Positions 1 through 6,688 of a stretch of DNA of 9,054 nucleotides are shown piece after piece. The notes beneath the pieces were generated by a model. That model was not told where the DNA came from. It saw nothing but the letters and a program-made list of their open reading frames with translations, and searched no databases. Location of the stretch: contig JAHFBU010000049.1 in NCBI GenBank assembly GCA_023249795.1, positions 1-9,054 of the forward strand. The letters are read 5' to 3'. Source of the stretch: Syntrophaceae bacterium (lineage in GTDB: Bacteria; Desulfobacterota; Syntrophia; Syntrophales; UBA5619). Positions within the stretch are counted from its first letter, which is position 1. Each line of letters starts with the position of its first letter. The position numbers were made by a program, and so were the translations under genes.

Positions 1-354
1 AAAATCGAAAAGATCAGAAGCAAGCGGAAGCTGAGAGTGAGAGGGAAGGTAAAGGGTACCGAAAAACGGCCCCGCCTTTCCGTATTCAGGTCTGCGGTCC
101 ATATCTATGCGCAGGCCATTTCCGATGATTCGGGGAAGACCCTGGCGGAAGCCTCCACGCTCAGCAAGGAGCTGGCGGATTCTCTTGCCGGCATGAAAAA
201 GATCGATGAAGCCAAAGCAGTAGGAAAGCTCCTCGCGAAGCGTCTTCAAGATGCCGGGATTGAGGATGTTGTCTTCGATAGGGGTCGGTTCCTCTATCAT
301 GGACGGGTGAAGGCTTTGGCCGATGGCGCGAGGGAGGCGGGGCTGAAGTTTTAG
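1..354 (+). CDS. rplR: 50S ribosomal protein L18, 5'-truncated
   Basis: L18 binds 5S rRNA and helps dock it, with L5, into the central protuberance of the large subunit. The frame is open from base 1 and ends at TAG 352-354, giving 117 visible residues. The basic N-terminal arm (KIEKIRSKRKLRVRGK) is followed by the family core ERPRLSVFRS-like segment, HIYAQ, and the C-terminal block VVFDRGRFLYHGRVKALADGAREAGLKF, split here as DVVFDRGRFLYHGR and VKALADGAREAGLKF. A GTG at 37 could be read as a start, but the basic arm upstream of it belongs to the family, so the true start lies before the window. Probably only about 4-10 residues are missing, judged against family lengths of 117-122. It is the first gene of the visible spc train and rpsE follows 48 bases later. 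Confidence 0.96.
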   Translation, partial: KIEKIRSKRKLRVRGKVKGTEKRPRLSVFRSAVHIYAQAISDDSGKTLAEASTLSKELADSLAGMKKIDEAKAVGKLLAKRLQDAGIEDVVFDRGRFLYHGRVKALADGAREAGLKF

Positions 355-402
355 CCTGCAATTAGACAAACGACTGCGAAGGGATGATCTTAGGAAAAGA
401 AG

Positions 403-885
403 ATGATGGATGAATTGGAACTTCTCGACAGGGTGATCACGATCAATAGAACGGCCAAGGTGGTGAAAGGCGGGCGACGGTTCCGGTTCAGTGCCGTGGT
501 TGTCGTCGGCGATGGGCGCGGCTCCGTCGGCGCCGGTTTGGGAAAGGCTCATGAAGTTCCGGAGGCTATCCGGAAAGGCATGGAGCAGGCCAAGAAGGCG
601 ATGACCAGGGTGGCCGTGGAAAATCGAACGATCCCTTATAGCGTTATCGGGCATTTCGGCGCCGGCAAAGTCCTGCTGAAACCCGCGTCGGAAGGAACCG
701 GGCTGATTGCGGGCGGGGCGGTGCGCGCTGTGCTGGAAGTGGCCGGTGTTCACAATATTCTGACGAAGTGCTTGGGATCGCATAATCCGCACAACCTGGT
801 CAAGGCGACCATCGATGGACTTCAGCAATTGCGGGCTCCATCCGAAATCCTTGCCGCCAGAGGGAAAGGCATTGCCGAAAATTAA
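403..885 (+). CDS. rpsE: 30S ribosomal protein S5
   Basis: S5 is a 30S protein near the decoding centre and mRNA entry channel, important for translational accuracy and the site of spectinomycin-resistance changes. The 160-residue product is close to the usual 160-170. It shows the N-terminal dsRNA-binding-like domain (about residues 7-72) with the loop KVVKGGRRFRF at 19-29, where K22-G23-G24-R25 is the known spectinomycin loop, then VVGDGRGSVGAGLGKA (34-49), and the C-terminal domain with HFGAGKVLLKPASEGTG (84-100) and GVHNILTKCLGSHNPHN (115-131). Two ATG codons stand in tandem at 403 and 406. AGGAA at 392-396 is 6 bases from the first and 9 from the second, so either may start. Stop is TAA 883-885; rpmD starts 19 bases on. 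Confidence 0.97.
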   Translation: MMDELELLDRVITINRTAKVVKGGRRFRFSAVVVVGDGRGSVGAGLGKAHEVPEAIRKGMEQAKKAMTRVAVENRTIPYSVIGHFGAGKVLLKPASEGTGLIAGGAVRAVLEVAGVHNILTKCLGSHNPHNLVKATIDGLQQLRAPSEILAARGKGIAEN

Positions 886-904
886 GGTTAAAGAGGGACA
901 AACT

Positions 905-1102
905 GTGGGTAAAATGCTCAAGATTACACTGGTTCATAGTTACATCGGCAGACCGGAGGCGCAGCGCAGGGTCCTTCGCGGCATGGGGCTGGGCAAGGTC
1001 AACAAAAGCGTTTTTTTGAATGATACGCCGGAAATCCGCGGGATGATCCGGAAGGTTGATCACCTTGTGGCGGCGGTGGAAGTTGAGGGACAAGGGAAAT
1101 GA
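905..1102 (+). CDS. rpmD: 50S ribosomal protein L30
   Basis: L30 is a small peripheral protein of the large subunit. From GTG 905 the product has 65 residues, slightly longer than the typical 58-60. It carries the L30 core KITLVHSYIGRPEAQRRVLR (6-25), then GLGKVNKSV and a C-terminal MIRKVDHLVAAVEVE segment. The start choice is GTG 905 because AGAGGG at 892-897 lies 7 bases upstream. The in-frame ATG at 914 would be 16 bases from that site and would give 62 residues. A longer reading from an ATG at 815 runs inside rpsE and is not credible. The stop TGA (1100-1102) overlaps the rplO ATG (1099-1101) as ATGA, which suggests translational coupling. Confidence 0.93.
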   Translation: MGKMLKITLVHSYIGRPEAQRRVLRGMGLGKVNKSVFLNDTPEIRGMIRKVDHLVAAVEVEGQGK

Positions 1103-1542
1103 ATCTGGGAACGTTGAAACCGCCGGAAGGTTCGCGGAAAAAGAGAAAAAGGGTCGGTCGCGGAGACGGTTCCGGACACGGCGGTACGTCCGGCAAGGGG
1201 GCAAAGGGTCAGAATGCCCGCTCGGGGCACAGTGTCCGTCCCAATTTTGAAGGGGGGCAGATGCCTCTTACGCGGAGGATGCCCAAGCGGGGATTCAAGA
1301 ATCCAGACAGGCGGGTCATTGCAATCGTTAATATCAAGCAGTTGAAGGGGTTTGCTCAGGGGGCGCTTATCGATCGCGATACCCTGACCGCGGCCGGTCT
1401 GGTGTCGGGAAGAGTGGACGAGATAAAGGTTCTGGGAAGCGGGGAGATCAATTTTCCCCTCTCCCTGAGGGTGGACAAGGTCAGCCGCGCGGCAAAAGAG
1501 AAGATTGAAGCTGCGGGCGGTACGATTGTTGAGGTAATCTGA
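1099..1542 (+). CDS. rplO: 50S ribosomal protein L15
   Basis: L15 is a late-assembling large-subunit protein with a long, basic, glycine-rich extension that threads through 23S rRNA. The 147-residue product is of normal length. Residues 13-37 form the extension (RKKRKRVGRGDGSGHGGTSG, continuing KGAKGQ), then the conserved FEGGQMPLTRRMPKRGFKN (50-68), and the globular C-terminal domain with VLGSGEINFPLSLRVDKVS (111-129) and a closing KEKIEAAGGTIVEVI. ATG 1099 overlaps the rpmD stop by 4 bases, and the purine run before it (AAGGGAA, 1092-1098) lies very close, fitting reinitiation by ribosomes leaving rpmD. secY begins one base after the TGA stop (1540-1542). Confidence 0.97.
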   Translation: MNLGTLKPPEGSRKKRKRVGRGDGSGHGGTSGKGAKGQNARSGHSVRPNFEGGQMPLTRRMPKRGFKNPDRRVIAIVNIKQLKGFAQGALIDRDTLTAAGLVSGRVDEIKVLGSGEINFPLSLRVDKVSRAAKEKIEAAGGTIVEVI

Positions 1543-1543
1543 T

Positions 1544-2851
1544 TTGCTGGACGGTTTAAAGAATATCTCCAAGATACCGGAACTGCAGAAGAGGATTCTT
1601 TTCTCTTTTTTCCTGCTGGCGGTTTACCGAATCGGCGCCCATGTGCCGACGCCGGGCATCGATACGGCCGCCCTGGCGGCCTTCTTCGAGCAGGCCAAGG
1701 GATCTCTGCTGGGATTTTTTGACATGTTTTCGGGTGGCGCCCTGAGCAATCTTTCGGTCTTTGCTCTCGGGATCATGCCCTATATCAGTGCGTCGATCAT
1801 CCTTCAGCTCCTGACCGTGGCCGTCCCCTACCTGGAGAGGCTTTCCAAGGAGGGGGATGCGGGCCGGAGAAAGATAACACAGTACACCCGTTACGGAACG
1901 GTGGTCCTCAGCCTTATCCAGGGATTTGGGATCTCCATTGGCCTGGAAAACATGGCTGGCCCCACGGGGGCGTCCATCGTGATAAATACAGGGTGGGCAT
2001 TCCGTCTGATGACGGTGATTACCTTGACGGCCGGCACTGCATTTATCATGTGGCTTGGGGAACAGATCACTGAAAAGGGGATCGGAAACGGTATCTCGCT
2101 GATCATCTTTGCCGGCATCGTATGTCGCGGACCGGCGGCGATCATCAACACCTTCCGCCTCCTTTTTTCAGGCGACATGGGTATATTTATAGTTATTTTT
2201 CTGAGTCTGCTGATGGTGCTGGTGGTTGGTATCATCGTATTTGTCGAAAGCGGTCAGAGGCGTATCCCCGTACAATATGCAAAAAGGGTGGTCGGCAGGA
2301 AGATGTATGGCGGTCAGTCTACCCATCTTCCTCTGAAGGTCAATTCGGCTGGCGTCATACCGCCGATCTTTGCCTCTTCTATCATCATGTTTCCGGCGAC
2401 GATTGCCAATTTTATTCCCCATCCCTGGATGAAGTCCGTGGCCAGCGCCATCGTTCCGGGGAGAGTGGGTTATGAGCTGCTCTATGTGGCTTTTATCGTG
2501 TTCTTCTGCTTCTTCTATACGGCGGTCACCTTCAATCCGGTGGATGTCGCTGAAAACATGAAAAAATACGGGGGGTATGTCCCGGGAATCCGGCCGGGAA
2601 AGAAGACGGCCGAGTATATCGATGATGTTTTGACGAAGCTGACCTTCGGAGGGGCCGTTTATGTTTCTCTCATCTGCGTCCTTCCCAGCATTTTAATCAG
2701 CTATTTTAATGTTCCTTTCTATTTTGGAGGGACCGCTCTTCTGATTGTTGTGGGCGTGGCGCTGGATACGGCGGGGCAGATCGAAACCCATCTTCTGACC
2801 CGGCAGTACGAGGGGTTCATGAAGAAAGGGCGCATTGCCAGAAGGCGCTAA
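1544..2851 (+). CDS. secY: Preprotein translocase subunit SecY
   Basis: SecY is the channel of the SecYEG translocon in the cytoplasmic membrane; it exports unfolded precursors with SecA and inserts membrane proteins with the ribosome/SRP. The 435-residue product is full length with the expected ten hydrophobic segments. Visible landmarks are the cytoplasmic N-terminus LKNISKIPELQKRILFS, HVPTPGID (33-40), the plug helix region FFDMFSGGALSNLSVFALG (58-76), GIMPYISASIILQLL of TM2b (76-90), GNGISLIIFAGI (181-192), and the cytoplasmic C5 loop GYVPGIRPGKKTAEYID (344-360), whose R350 corresponds to the functionally essential arginine of that loop. The start is TTG 1544: an in-frame stop lies at 1535-1537, no ATG occurs before the plug, and GAGGT (1531-1535) is 8 bases upstream. 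adk does not follow; map comes next. Confidence 0.97.
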   Translation: MLDGLKNISKIPELQKRILFSFFLLAVYRIGAHVPTPGIDTAALAAFFEQAKGSLLGFFDMFSGGALSNLSVFALGIMPYISASIILQLLTVAVPYLERLSKEGDAGRRKITQYTRYGTVVLSLIQGFGISIGLENMAGPTGASIVINTGWAFRLMTVITLTAGTAFIMWLGEQITEKGIGNGISLIIFAGIVCRGPAAIINTFRLLFSGDMGIFIVIFLSLLMVLVVGIIVFVESGQRRIPVQYAKRVVGRKMYGGQSTHLPLKVNSAGVIPPIFASSIIMFPATIANFIPHPWMKSVASAIVPGRVGYELLYVAFIVFFCFFYTAVTFNPVDVAENMKKYGGYVPGIRPGKKTAEYIDDVLTKLTFGGAVYVSLICVLPSILISYFNVPFYFGGTALLIVVGVALDTAGQIETHLLTRQYEGFMKKGRIARRR

Positions 2852-2869
2852 GCCATGTGTGGCAGTTAG
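2848..2869 (+). other. Imperfect hairpin at the secY stop codon
   Basis: CTAAGCCA (2848-2855) can pair with TGGC (2860-2863) and TTAG (2866-2869), leaving a 2-base AG bulge and a TGTG loop. The left arm includes the secY stop codon. There is no T-run after it, so it is not a normal intrinsic terminator. It could be an RNA processing or stability element, or chance. No function is claimed. Confidence 0.3.
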
Positions 2870-2887
2870 AAACAGGGGATCAGGGTT

Positions 2888-3637
2888 ATGGTTATCCTGA
2901 AGCTGCCGGAGGAGATCGAAAGGCTTAAGACCAGCAATCGGATTGTGGCAGAGATTCTTGCGGAGCTGAAGGACAGAGTCAAACCGGGTGTGACCACCCT
3001 GGAACTGGACGAATTATCGGAAGCGCTTTCGCGAAAAAGTCGGGTTGTCCCGGCGTTCAAGGGGTATCATGGTTATCCCTTTGCTCTTTGCACTTCAGTG
3101 AATGGTGAGGTTGTTCACGGGATGCCATCGGATCGGCCCCTCGTATCCGGGGATATTCTGAGTCTGGATTTCGGAGTCATTTACAAGGGATATGTTGGTG
3201 ATGCCGCGATAACGGTTCCTGTGGGGACTGTTTCCGACACGGCTGAGCGGCTGATGAAAGTCACCAAAGAAGGACTCTACTGCGGAATCGAGCAGGCGAT
3301 TCCGGGTAACCGCTTGGGGGATATATCCGCCGCTGTTCAGCAACACGTCGAGGCGGCCGGCTTTTCCGTCGTCCGGGATTATGTCGGGCATGGAATCGGC
3401 AGGAACATGCATGAGGATCCTCAGATCCCCAATTACGGCGTAAGAGGGAGAGGGATTCTGCTTCGGCCCGGCATGGTTTTCGCGATTGAGCCGATGGTGA
3501 ATGAGGGAAATTACGAGGTAAAGGTCCTTCCCAATGGATGGACTGTGGTCACCGAAGATGGAAAGCTCTCCGCTCATTTTGAACATTCCGTGGCGATCAC
3601 GGAGAACGGGCCGGAGATCCTGAGTCAGATGCAGTAG
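2888..3637 (+). CDS. map: Methionine aminopeptidase, type I
   Basis: This enzyme removes the initiator methionine from nascent proteins after deformylation, acting in the cytosol near the ribosome exit tunnel. The 249-residue product has the compact type I pita-bread fold without an N-terminal zinc-finger extension. All five metal ligands are visible by alignment to the family: D94 and D105 (SLDFGVIYKGYVGDAA), H168 (YVGHGIGRNMHEDP), E201 (FAIEPMVNEG) and E232 (SAHFEHSVAIT). The substrate-side histidines H77 (VVHGMP) and H175 are also present, so it should be active. ATG 2888 follows AGGGGAT (2874-2880) with a 7-base spacer. It sits between secY (36-base gap) and infA (51-base gap). Its place in a translation operon fits co-translational processing. 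Confidence 0.97.
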   Translation: MVILKLPEEIERLKTSNRIVAEILAELKDRVKPGVTTLELDELSEALSRKSRVVPAFKGYHGYPFALCTSVNGEVVHGMPSDRPLVSGDILSLDFGVIYKGYVGDAAITVPVGTVSDTAERLMKVTKEGLYCGIEQAIPGNRLGDISAAVQQHVEAAGFSVVRDYVGHGIGRNMHEDPQIPNYGVRGRGILLRPGMVFAIEPMVNEGNYEVKVLPNGWTVVTEDGKLSAHFEHSVAITENGPEILSQMQ

Positions 3638-3688
3638 GAGTCGGGGGACGAATTGAATAGTTGGTCCCTGGGAACCTGAACGGAGATT

Positions 3689-3907
3689 ATGGCGAAAGAA
3701 GAAGCGATAGAGGTTGAAGGACGGGTTATTGAGCCCCTGCCCAATGCCATGTTTCGAGTGGAACTGGAAAACGGCCATCGCGTTCTGGCCCATATTTCCG
3801 GAAAAATGCGGATGCATTTTATAAAGATACTGCCCGGCGACAAGGTGACGGTGGAGCTCTCTCCGTATGATCTGACCCGGGGTAGGATTGTTTACAGAAC
3901 AAAATAG
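3689..3907 (+). CDS. infA: Translation initiation factor IF-1
   Basis: IF-1 occupies the A site of the 30S subunit during initiation and helps IF-2 and IF-3 select the start codon. The product is 72 residues, exactly the usual length, and is a single S1-like OB fold. Family-defining stretches are VEGRVIEPLPNAMFRVELENG (9-29, given here as VEGRVIEPLP and NAMFRVELENG), HISGKMRMHFIKILPGDKV (35-53) and VELSPYDLTRGRIVYR (55-70). ATG 3689 is preceded by GGAGA (3682-3686), an unusually close Shine-Dalgarno with only about 2 bases between. Carrying infA between map and rpmJ matches the arrangement in many bacteria but differs from E. coli, where infA is elsewhere. Confidence 0.97.
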   Translation: MAKEEAIEVEGRVIEPLPNAMFRVELENGHRVLAHISGKMRMHFIKILPGDKVTVELSPYDLTRGRIVYRTK

Positions 3908-3963
3908 CGAAGGCGGCAGGGATGGTTCATCTCATGCCGTGGGCGGATTCAGGGGGAATGATC

Positions 3964-4077
3964 GTGAAAGTACGTTCTTCGGTCAAAAAGATTTGCGAGA
4001 AGTGCAAGATTGTGAAAAGACGTGGTGTGCTGCGCGTGATTTGCGAAAATCCGAAGCACAAGCAGCGTCAGGGATAG
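3964..4077 (+). CDS. rpmJ: 50S ribosomal protein L36, zinc-binding form
   Basis: L36 is the smallest large-subunit protein and stabilises 23S rRNA near the peptidyl-transferase and GTPase regions. The 37-residue product starts MKVRSSVKKICEKCKIVKRR and ends with ICENPKHKQRQG. It keeps the full zinc ribbon C11, C14, C27 and H32, so it is the C+ form. The GTG at 3964 gives the family N-terminus MKVRSSVKK and lies 7 bases after AGGGGG (3951-3956). The in-frame ATG at 3958 would add two residues but sits only one base from that ribosome-binding site. The gene is too short to be found by length-based ORF calling. It lies 56 bases after infA and 32 bases before rpsM. Confidence 0.95.
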   Translation: MKVRSSVKKICEKCKIVKRRGVLRVICENPKHKQRQG

Positions 4078-4109
4078 GGACAGGGATTCGATCATCAGGA
4101 GGTTGACCA

Positions 4110-4478
4110 GTGGCGAGAATTGCGGGTGTGGATTTACCCAAGAACAAGAGGATGGAGATCGCGTTAACCTATATCTACGGAATAGGGCGGACAAAATCGA
4201 TTGATATTCTTCGAGATGCCGGGGTAAGTCCCGATACGAAAACCGATCAGCTTGCGGATTCGGAAATCGCCTCCATCCGAAATATTATCGACAAGGAACT
4301 CAAGGTTGAAGGGGATCTGCGACGGGATATCTCCATGTCCATCAAAAGGCTGATGGATGTTGGGAGCTACCGAGGTCTGCGACATCGGAAGGGGTTGCCT
4401 GTCAGGGGTCAGAGAACAGGCACCAACGCCCGAACCAGGAAGGGACCGAGAAGGTCGATTGCCGGCAAGAAGAAATAG
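4110..4478 (+). CDS. rpsM: 30S ribosomal protein S13
   Basis: S13 sits in the head of the 30S subunit, forms bridges with the 50S (L5/L31 side) and touches P-site tRNA through its tail. The 122-residue product is of normal length. It begins MARIAGVDLPKNKRMEIALT, has the helix-two-turn-helix region (about 12-60, YIYGIGRTKSIDIL), the central IKRLMDVGSYRGLRHRKGLP (78-97), and the basic tail VRGQRTGTNARTRKGPRRS. The start is GTG 4110, placed 6 bases after a near-perfect AGGAGGT (4097-4103), and it yields the family N-terminus exactly. It opens the alpha-operon segment (rpsM-rpsK-rpsD-rpoA-rplQ). Only 32 bases separate it from rpmJ, which leaves no space for an E. coli-like S4-binding leader. Confidence 0.97.
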   Translation: MARIAGVDLPKNKRMEIALTYIYGIGRTKSIDILRDAGVSPDTKTDQLADSEIASIRNIIDKELKVEGDLRRDISMSIKRLMDVGSYRGLRHRKGLPVRGQRTGTNARTRKGPRRSIAGKKK

Positions 4479-4502
4479 CGAGCGAAGGAGTTCGGAGGAT
4501 AC

Positions 4503-4895
4503 ATGGCAAAGCCAGTCAGAAAGACAGGGAAAAAGAAGGAAAAGAAAAATATCTCCGAGGGGATTGCTCATATTCAGTCCACTTTTAACAACACGATCGT
4601 GACCATTACCGATCTGAGCGGGAATGTCATAGCCTGGGCATCCGCCGGGATGCAGGGATTCAAAGGATCCCGAAAGAGCACCCCCTATGCCGCGCAGATG
4701 GCGGCGGAGGATGCCGTCAAGAAAGCGCGGGAACATGGGCTCCGGGCGGTGCAGGTTTATGTCAAGGGGCCGGGGTCCGGTAGGGAATCGGCGTTGAGGT
4801 CTCTACAGACAGCGGGGCTGAAGATCAGCCTCATACGCGATGTGACGCCCATTCCCCACAACGGGTGCCGCCCGCCCAAGCGAAGAAGGGTTTAA
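4503..4895 (+). CDS. rpsK: 30S ribosomal protein S11
   Basis: S11 lies on the 30S platform, near the E site and the mRNA Shine-Dalgarno duplex. The 130-residue product is full length. A lysine-rich N-terminal extension (residues 3-15) is followed by GIAHIQSTFNNTIVTITD (20-37), GNVIAWASAGMQGFKGSRKS (40-59), TPYAAQMAAEDA (60-71), VYVKGPGSGRESALRSL (85-101), and the C-terminal signature IRDVTPIPHNGCRPPKRRRV (111-130). The Asn-Gly pair at 120-121 corresponds to the site known to form isoaspartate in E. coli S11. ATG 4503 follows GGAGGA (4494-4499). rpsM ends 24 bases upstream. The next gap, to rpsD, is the longest inside the ribosomal train. Confidence 0.97.
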   Translation: MAKPVRKTGKKKEKKNISEGIAHIQSTFNNTIVTITDLSGNVIAWASAGMQGFKGSRKSTPYAAQMAAEDAVKKAREHGLRAVQVYVKGPGSGRESALRSLQTAGLKISLIRDVTPIPHNGCRPPKRRRV

Positions 4896-4965
4896 AATCG
4901 GCCATAATTGATGACTATAAAATATTCGCAACGCATAACAGATAAGGAATAGAGGGAGGTTTTTT
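4896..4965 (+). promoter_or_regulatory. AT-rich rpsD leader, possible internal promoter
   Basis: This 70-base gap is only 24/70 G+C by hand count, much lower than the genes on either side, and is the longest spacer in the ribosomal train. It holds a TATAAA-like element at 4916-4921, with a weak TTTAAA at 4891-4896 in the -35 position at a 19-base spacing. It then has a strong Shine-Dalgarno GGGAGGT (4954-4960) running into a T tract. An internal promoter or regulated leader for rpsD-rpoA-rplQ is possible, but the -35 match is poor. Confidence 0.2.
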
Positions 4966-5592
4966 TTGGCAAGATATCGAGAATCCGTGTGCAGGTTGTG
5001 CCGAAGAGAAGGGCTGAAGCTGTTTCTCAAAGGGGACAGGTGTTACACCGAAAAATGCGCCTTTGAAAGGCGGGGATTTGCGCCCGGCGATCATGGTCAG
5101 ATTCGGAAAAAGTTCTCCGATTACGGCGTTCAGTTGCGGGAAAAACAGAAGCTCAAAAGGATGTACGGTCTTCTGGAAAAGCAATTTCGGGGATATTTCG
5201 CCAAAGCGGAGCGACAGAAGGGAATTACCGGAACGAATCTGCTCCTGTTTTTAGAGAGAAGGCTGGACAACATGGTCTTCCGCATGGGTTTTGCGAATTC
5301 GCGTACGGAGGCCAGGCAACTCGTCCGGCATGACCATTTTCTGGTCGGCGGGAAACCGGTCAATATCCCTTCTTACCTGATCAAGCTCGGGGATGAAATC
5401 CAGCTCAGAGAGGGCAGCCGGAAGGTGGAACGGATTATCGAAGCCTTGGAAACCGTTTCCAGGCGCGGTGTTCCTCAATGGTTGGAGGTCGATAAGGCCA
5501 ACTTCAGGGGCGTTGTGAAGATGCTTCCTGCGCGTGAAGAATTGACGATGCCGGTTAAGGAGCAGCTGGTCGTTGAACTTTATTCCAAATAA
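4966..5592 (+). CDS. rpsD: 30S ribosomal protein S4, zinc-binding form
   Basis: S4 nucleates assembly of the 5' domain of 16S rRNA and contributes to fidelity and mRNA helicase activity of the 30S; in E. coli it also represses the alpha operon. The product has 208 residues, the standard length. The N-terminal domain keeps a CxxC...C...C zinc site: C9, C12, C26, C31 within VCRLCRREGLKLFLKGDRCY and TEKCAF, so it is the C+ form. The S4 RNA-binding domain (about 97-160) contains RRLDNMVFRMGFANSRTEAR (98-117), LVRHDHFLVGGKPVNIPSY (119-137) and GDEIQLRE. TTG 4966 is the only credible start: an in-frame TAA lies at 4936-4938 and no ATG or GTG falls between. GGGAGGT (4954-4960) is 5 bases upstream, separated by an unbroken T run. 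Confidence 0.97.
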   Translation: MARYRESVCRLCRREGLKLFLKGDRCYTEKCAFERRGFAPGDHGQIRKKFSDYGVQLREKQKLKRMYGLLEKQFRGYFAKAERQKGITGTNLLLFLERRLDNMVFRMGFANSRTEARQLVRHDHFLVGGKPVNIPSYLIKLGDEIQLREGSRKVERIIEALETVSRRGVPQWLEVDKANFRGVVKMLPAREELTMPVKEQLVVELYSK

Positions 5593-5630
5593 GACAATCA
5601 CCAGATATCCGAAGGGCAGGTAAATGAATT

Positions 5631-6623
5631 ATGCAGAGAAACTGGCGCAGTTTGATTCAACCGAAAAGAATCGATATCGATAAAACGACTCATTCCTGTT
5701 TTTTTGGGGAATTCAGTTGTCAGCCTCTGGAGCGCGGCTTCGGCACCACGTTGGGGAATGCACTACGGAGGATTTTGCTGTCATCCATTCAGGGGGCAGC
5801 CATCGTTTCCGCGAAATTTGACGGTGTCCTTCATGAGTTCTCTACGATCCCCGGGGTCAAGGAGGACGTAACCGACATGATTCTGAACCTGAAGGGTGTG
5901 CGCCTGAAGCTTAATCAGGACGGACCGCGGACCATTCGGATTGATGCATCAAAGGCGGGGGTGATCACGGCAGGGGACATCGTGACCGACGGAACGGTGG
6001 AGATCCTCAATCCCGATCACTACATTGCCACCTTGGTGGGGAAAAAAGTCTCCTGCAAGGCTGAATTGGTGGTCAAAATGGGCAAGGGGTACGTCGCCGC
6101 CCAGAAGGAGCTGAATCCCGACCAGCCCGAGGGGACGATCAATATCGATGCTATCTTTTCACCGATCAAGAAGGTGAACTATACCGTGACCTACGCCCGG
6201 GTCGGGCAGATTGCGGATTATGACCGGCTGATCCTCGAAGTTTGGACGGATGGGAGCGTTGTTCCGGAGGATGCCGTGGCCTACGCGGCGAAGATCCTCA
6301 AGGAGCAGCTTGATCCCTTCATTAATTTCTCCGAGGAGGAAGAGGAAGAGGAAGCGTCTCAAATTGAAGGCAAGGAAGAAGATATCAACGATATCCTCTT
6401 GCGGCGCGTGGAGGATCTGGAACTCTCCGTGCGTTCGGCCAATTGTCTGAAGAACGCCGGGATCAATCTGATCGGGGAACTGGTCCGGAAAACGGAAGCC
6501 GAGATGCTCAAGACCAAAAACTTCGGCCGGAAGTCATTGAATGAGATTAAGGAAATCCTGACGGAATCCGGGTTGAACTTTGGCATGAAGCTGGATTCCC
6601 CTCCATGGGACAAGGCCGAATAA
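5631..6623 (+). CDS. rpoA: DNA-directed RNA polymerase subunit alpha
   Basis: The alpha dimer seeds RNA polymerase assembly (alpha2-beta-beta') and its C-terminal domain contacts promoter UP elements and activators. The 330-residue product is full length. The N-terminal domain (about 1-232) shows LERGFGTTLGNALRRILLSS (33-52), where R47 matches the assembly-critical arginine of E. coli. A linker (about 233-252) includes seven consecutive Glu (235-241). The C-terminal domain (about 253-318) has DILLRRVEDLELSVRSANCL (254-273) and KNFGRKSLNEIKEIL (296-310). Its DNA-contact residues R268, N271, K274, G299, K301 and S302 line up with E. coli R265, N268, K271, G296, K298 and S299. ATG 5631 follows GCAGGT with about 9 bases of spacer. 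An ATG at 5624 is in another frame. Confidence 0.98.
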   Translation: MQRNWRSLIQPKRIDIDKTTHSCFFGEFSCQPLERGFGTTLGNALRRILLSSIQGAAIVSAKFDGVLHEFSTIPGVKEDVTDMILNLKGVRLKLNQDGPRTIRIDASKAGVITAGDIVTDGTVEILNPDHYIATLVGKKVSCKAELVVKMGKGYVAAQKELNPDQPEGTINIDAIFSPIKKVNYTVTYARVGQIADYDRLILEVWTDGSVVPEDAVAYAAKILKEQLDPFINFSEEEEEEEASQIEGKEEDINDILLRRVEDLELSVRSANCLKNAGINLIGELVRKTEAEMLKTKNFGRKSLNEIKEILTESGLNFGMKLDSPPWDKAE

Positions 6624-6688
6624 GGCGGAACAACCGTCTGTTACCGAGACGAAATAGAATTATTTGTATTGTGAAAGGATGCTGTTCG

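Noticed and set aside
1060..1572. 170-codon open frame on the - strand opposite rplO
   Set aside because: It lies wholly across rpmD, rplO and the secY start, and has no recognisable domain or convincing start signal.
3663..3676. Short hairpin GGTCC/GGAACC upstream of infA
   Set aside because: Only five pairs with a bulged A and a 3-base loop. This is easily chance, and no T-run follows.
3095..3817. 240-codon open frame on the - strand opposite map and infA
   Set aside because: It overlaps two clearly conserved genes on the + strand, its translation resembles no family I know, and it is explained by the codon bias of map read backwards.
6635..6651. CGTCT/AGACG hairpin in the rpoA-rplQ gap
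   Set aside because: A five-pair stem with a 7-base loop and no T-run is too weak to call a terminator or attenuator without comparative data.
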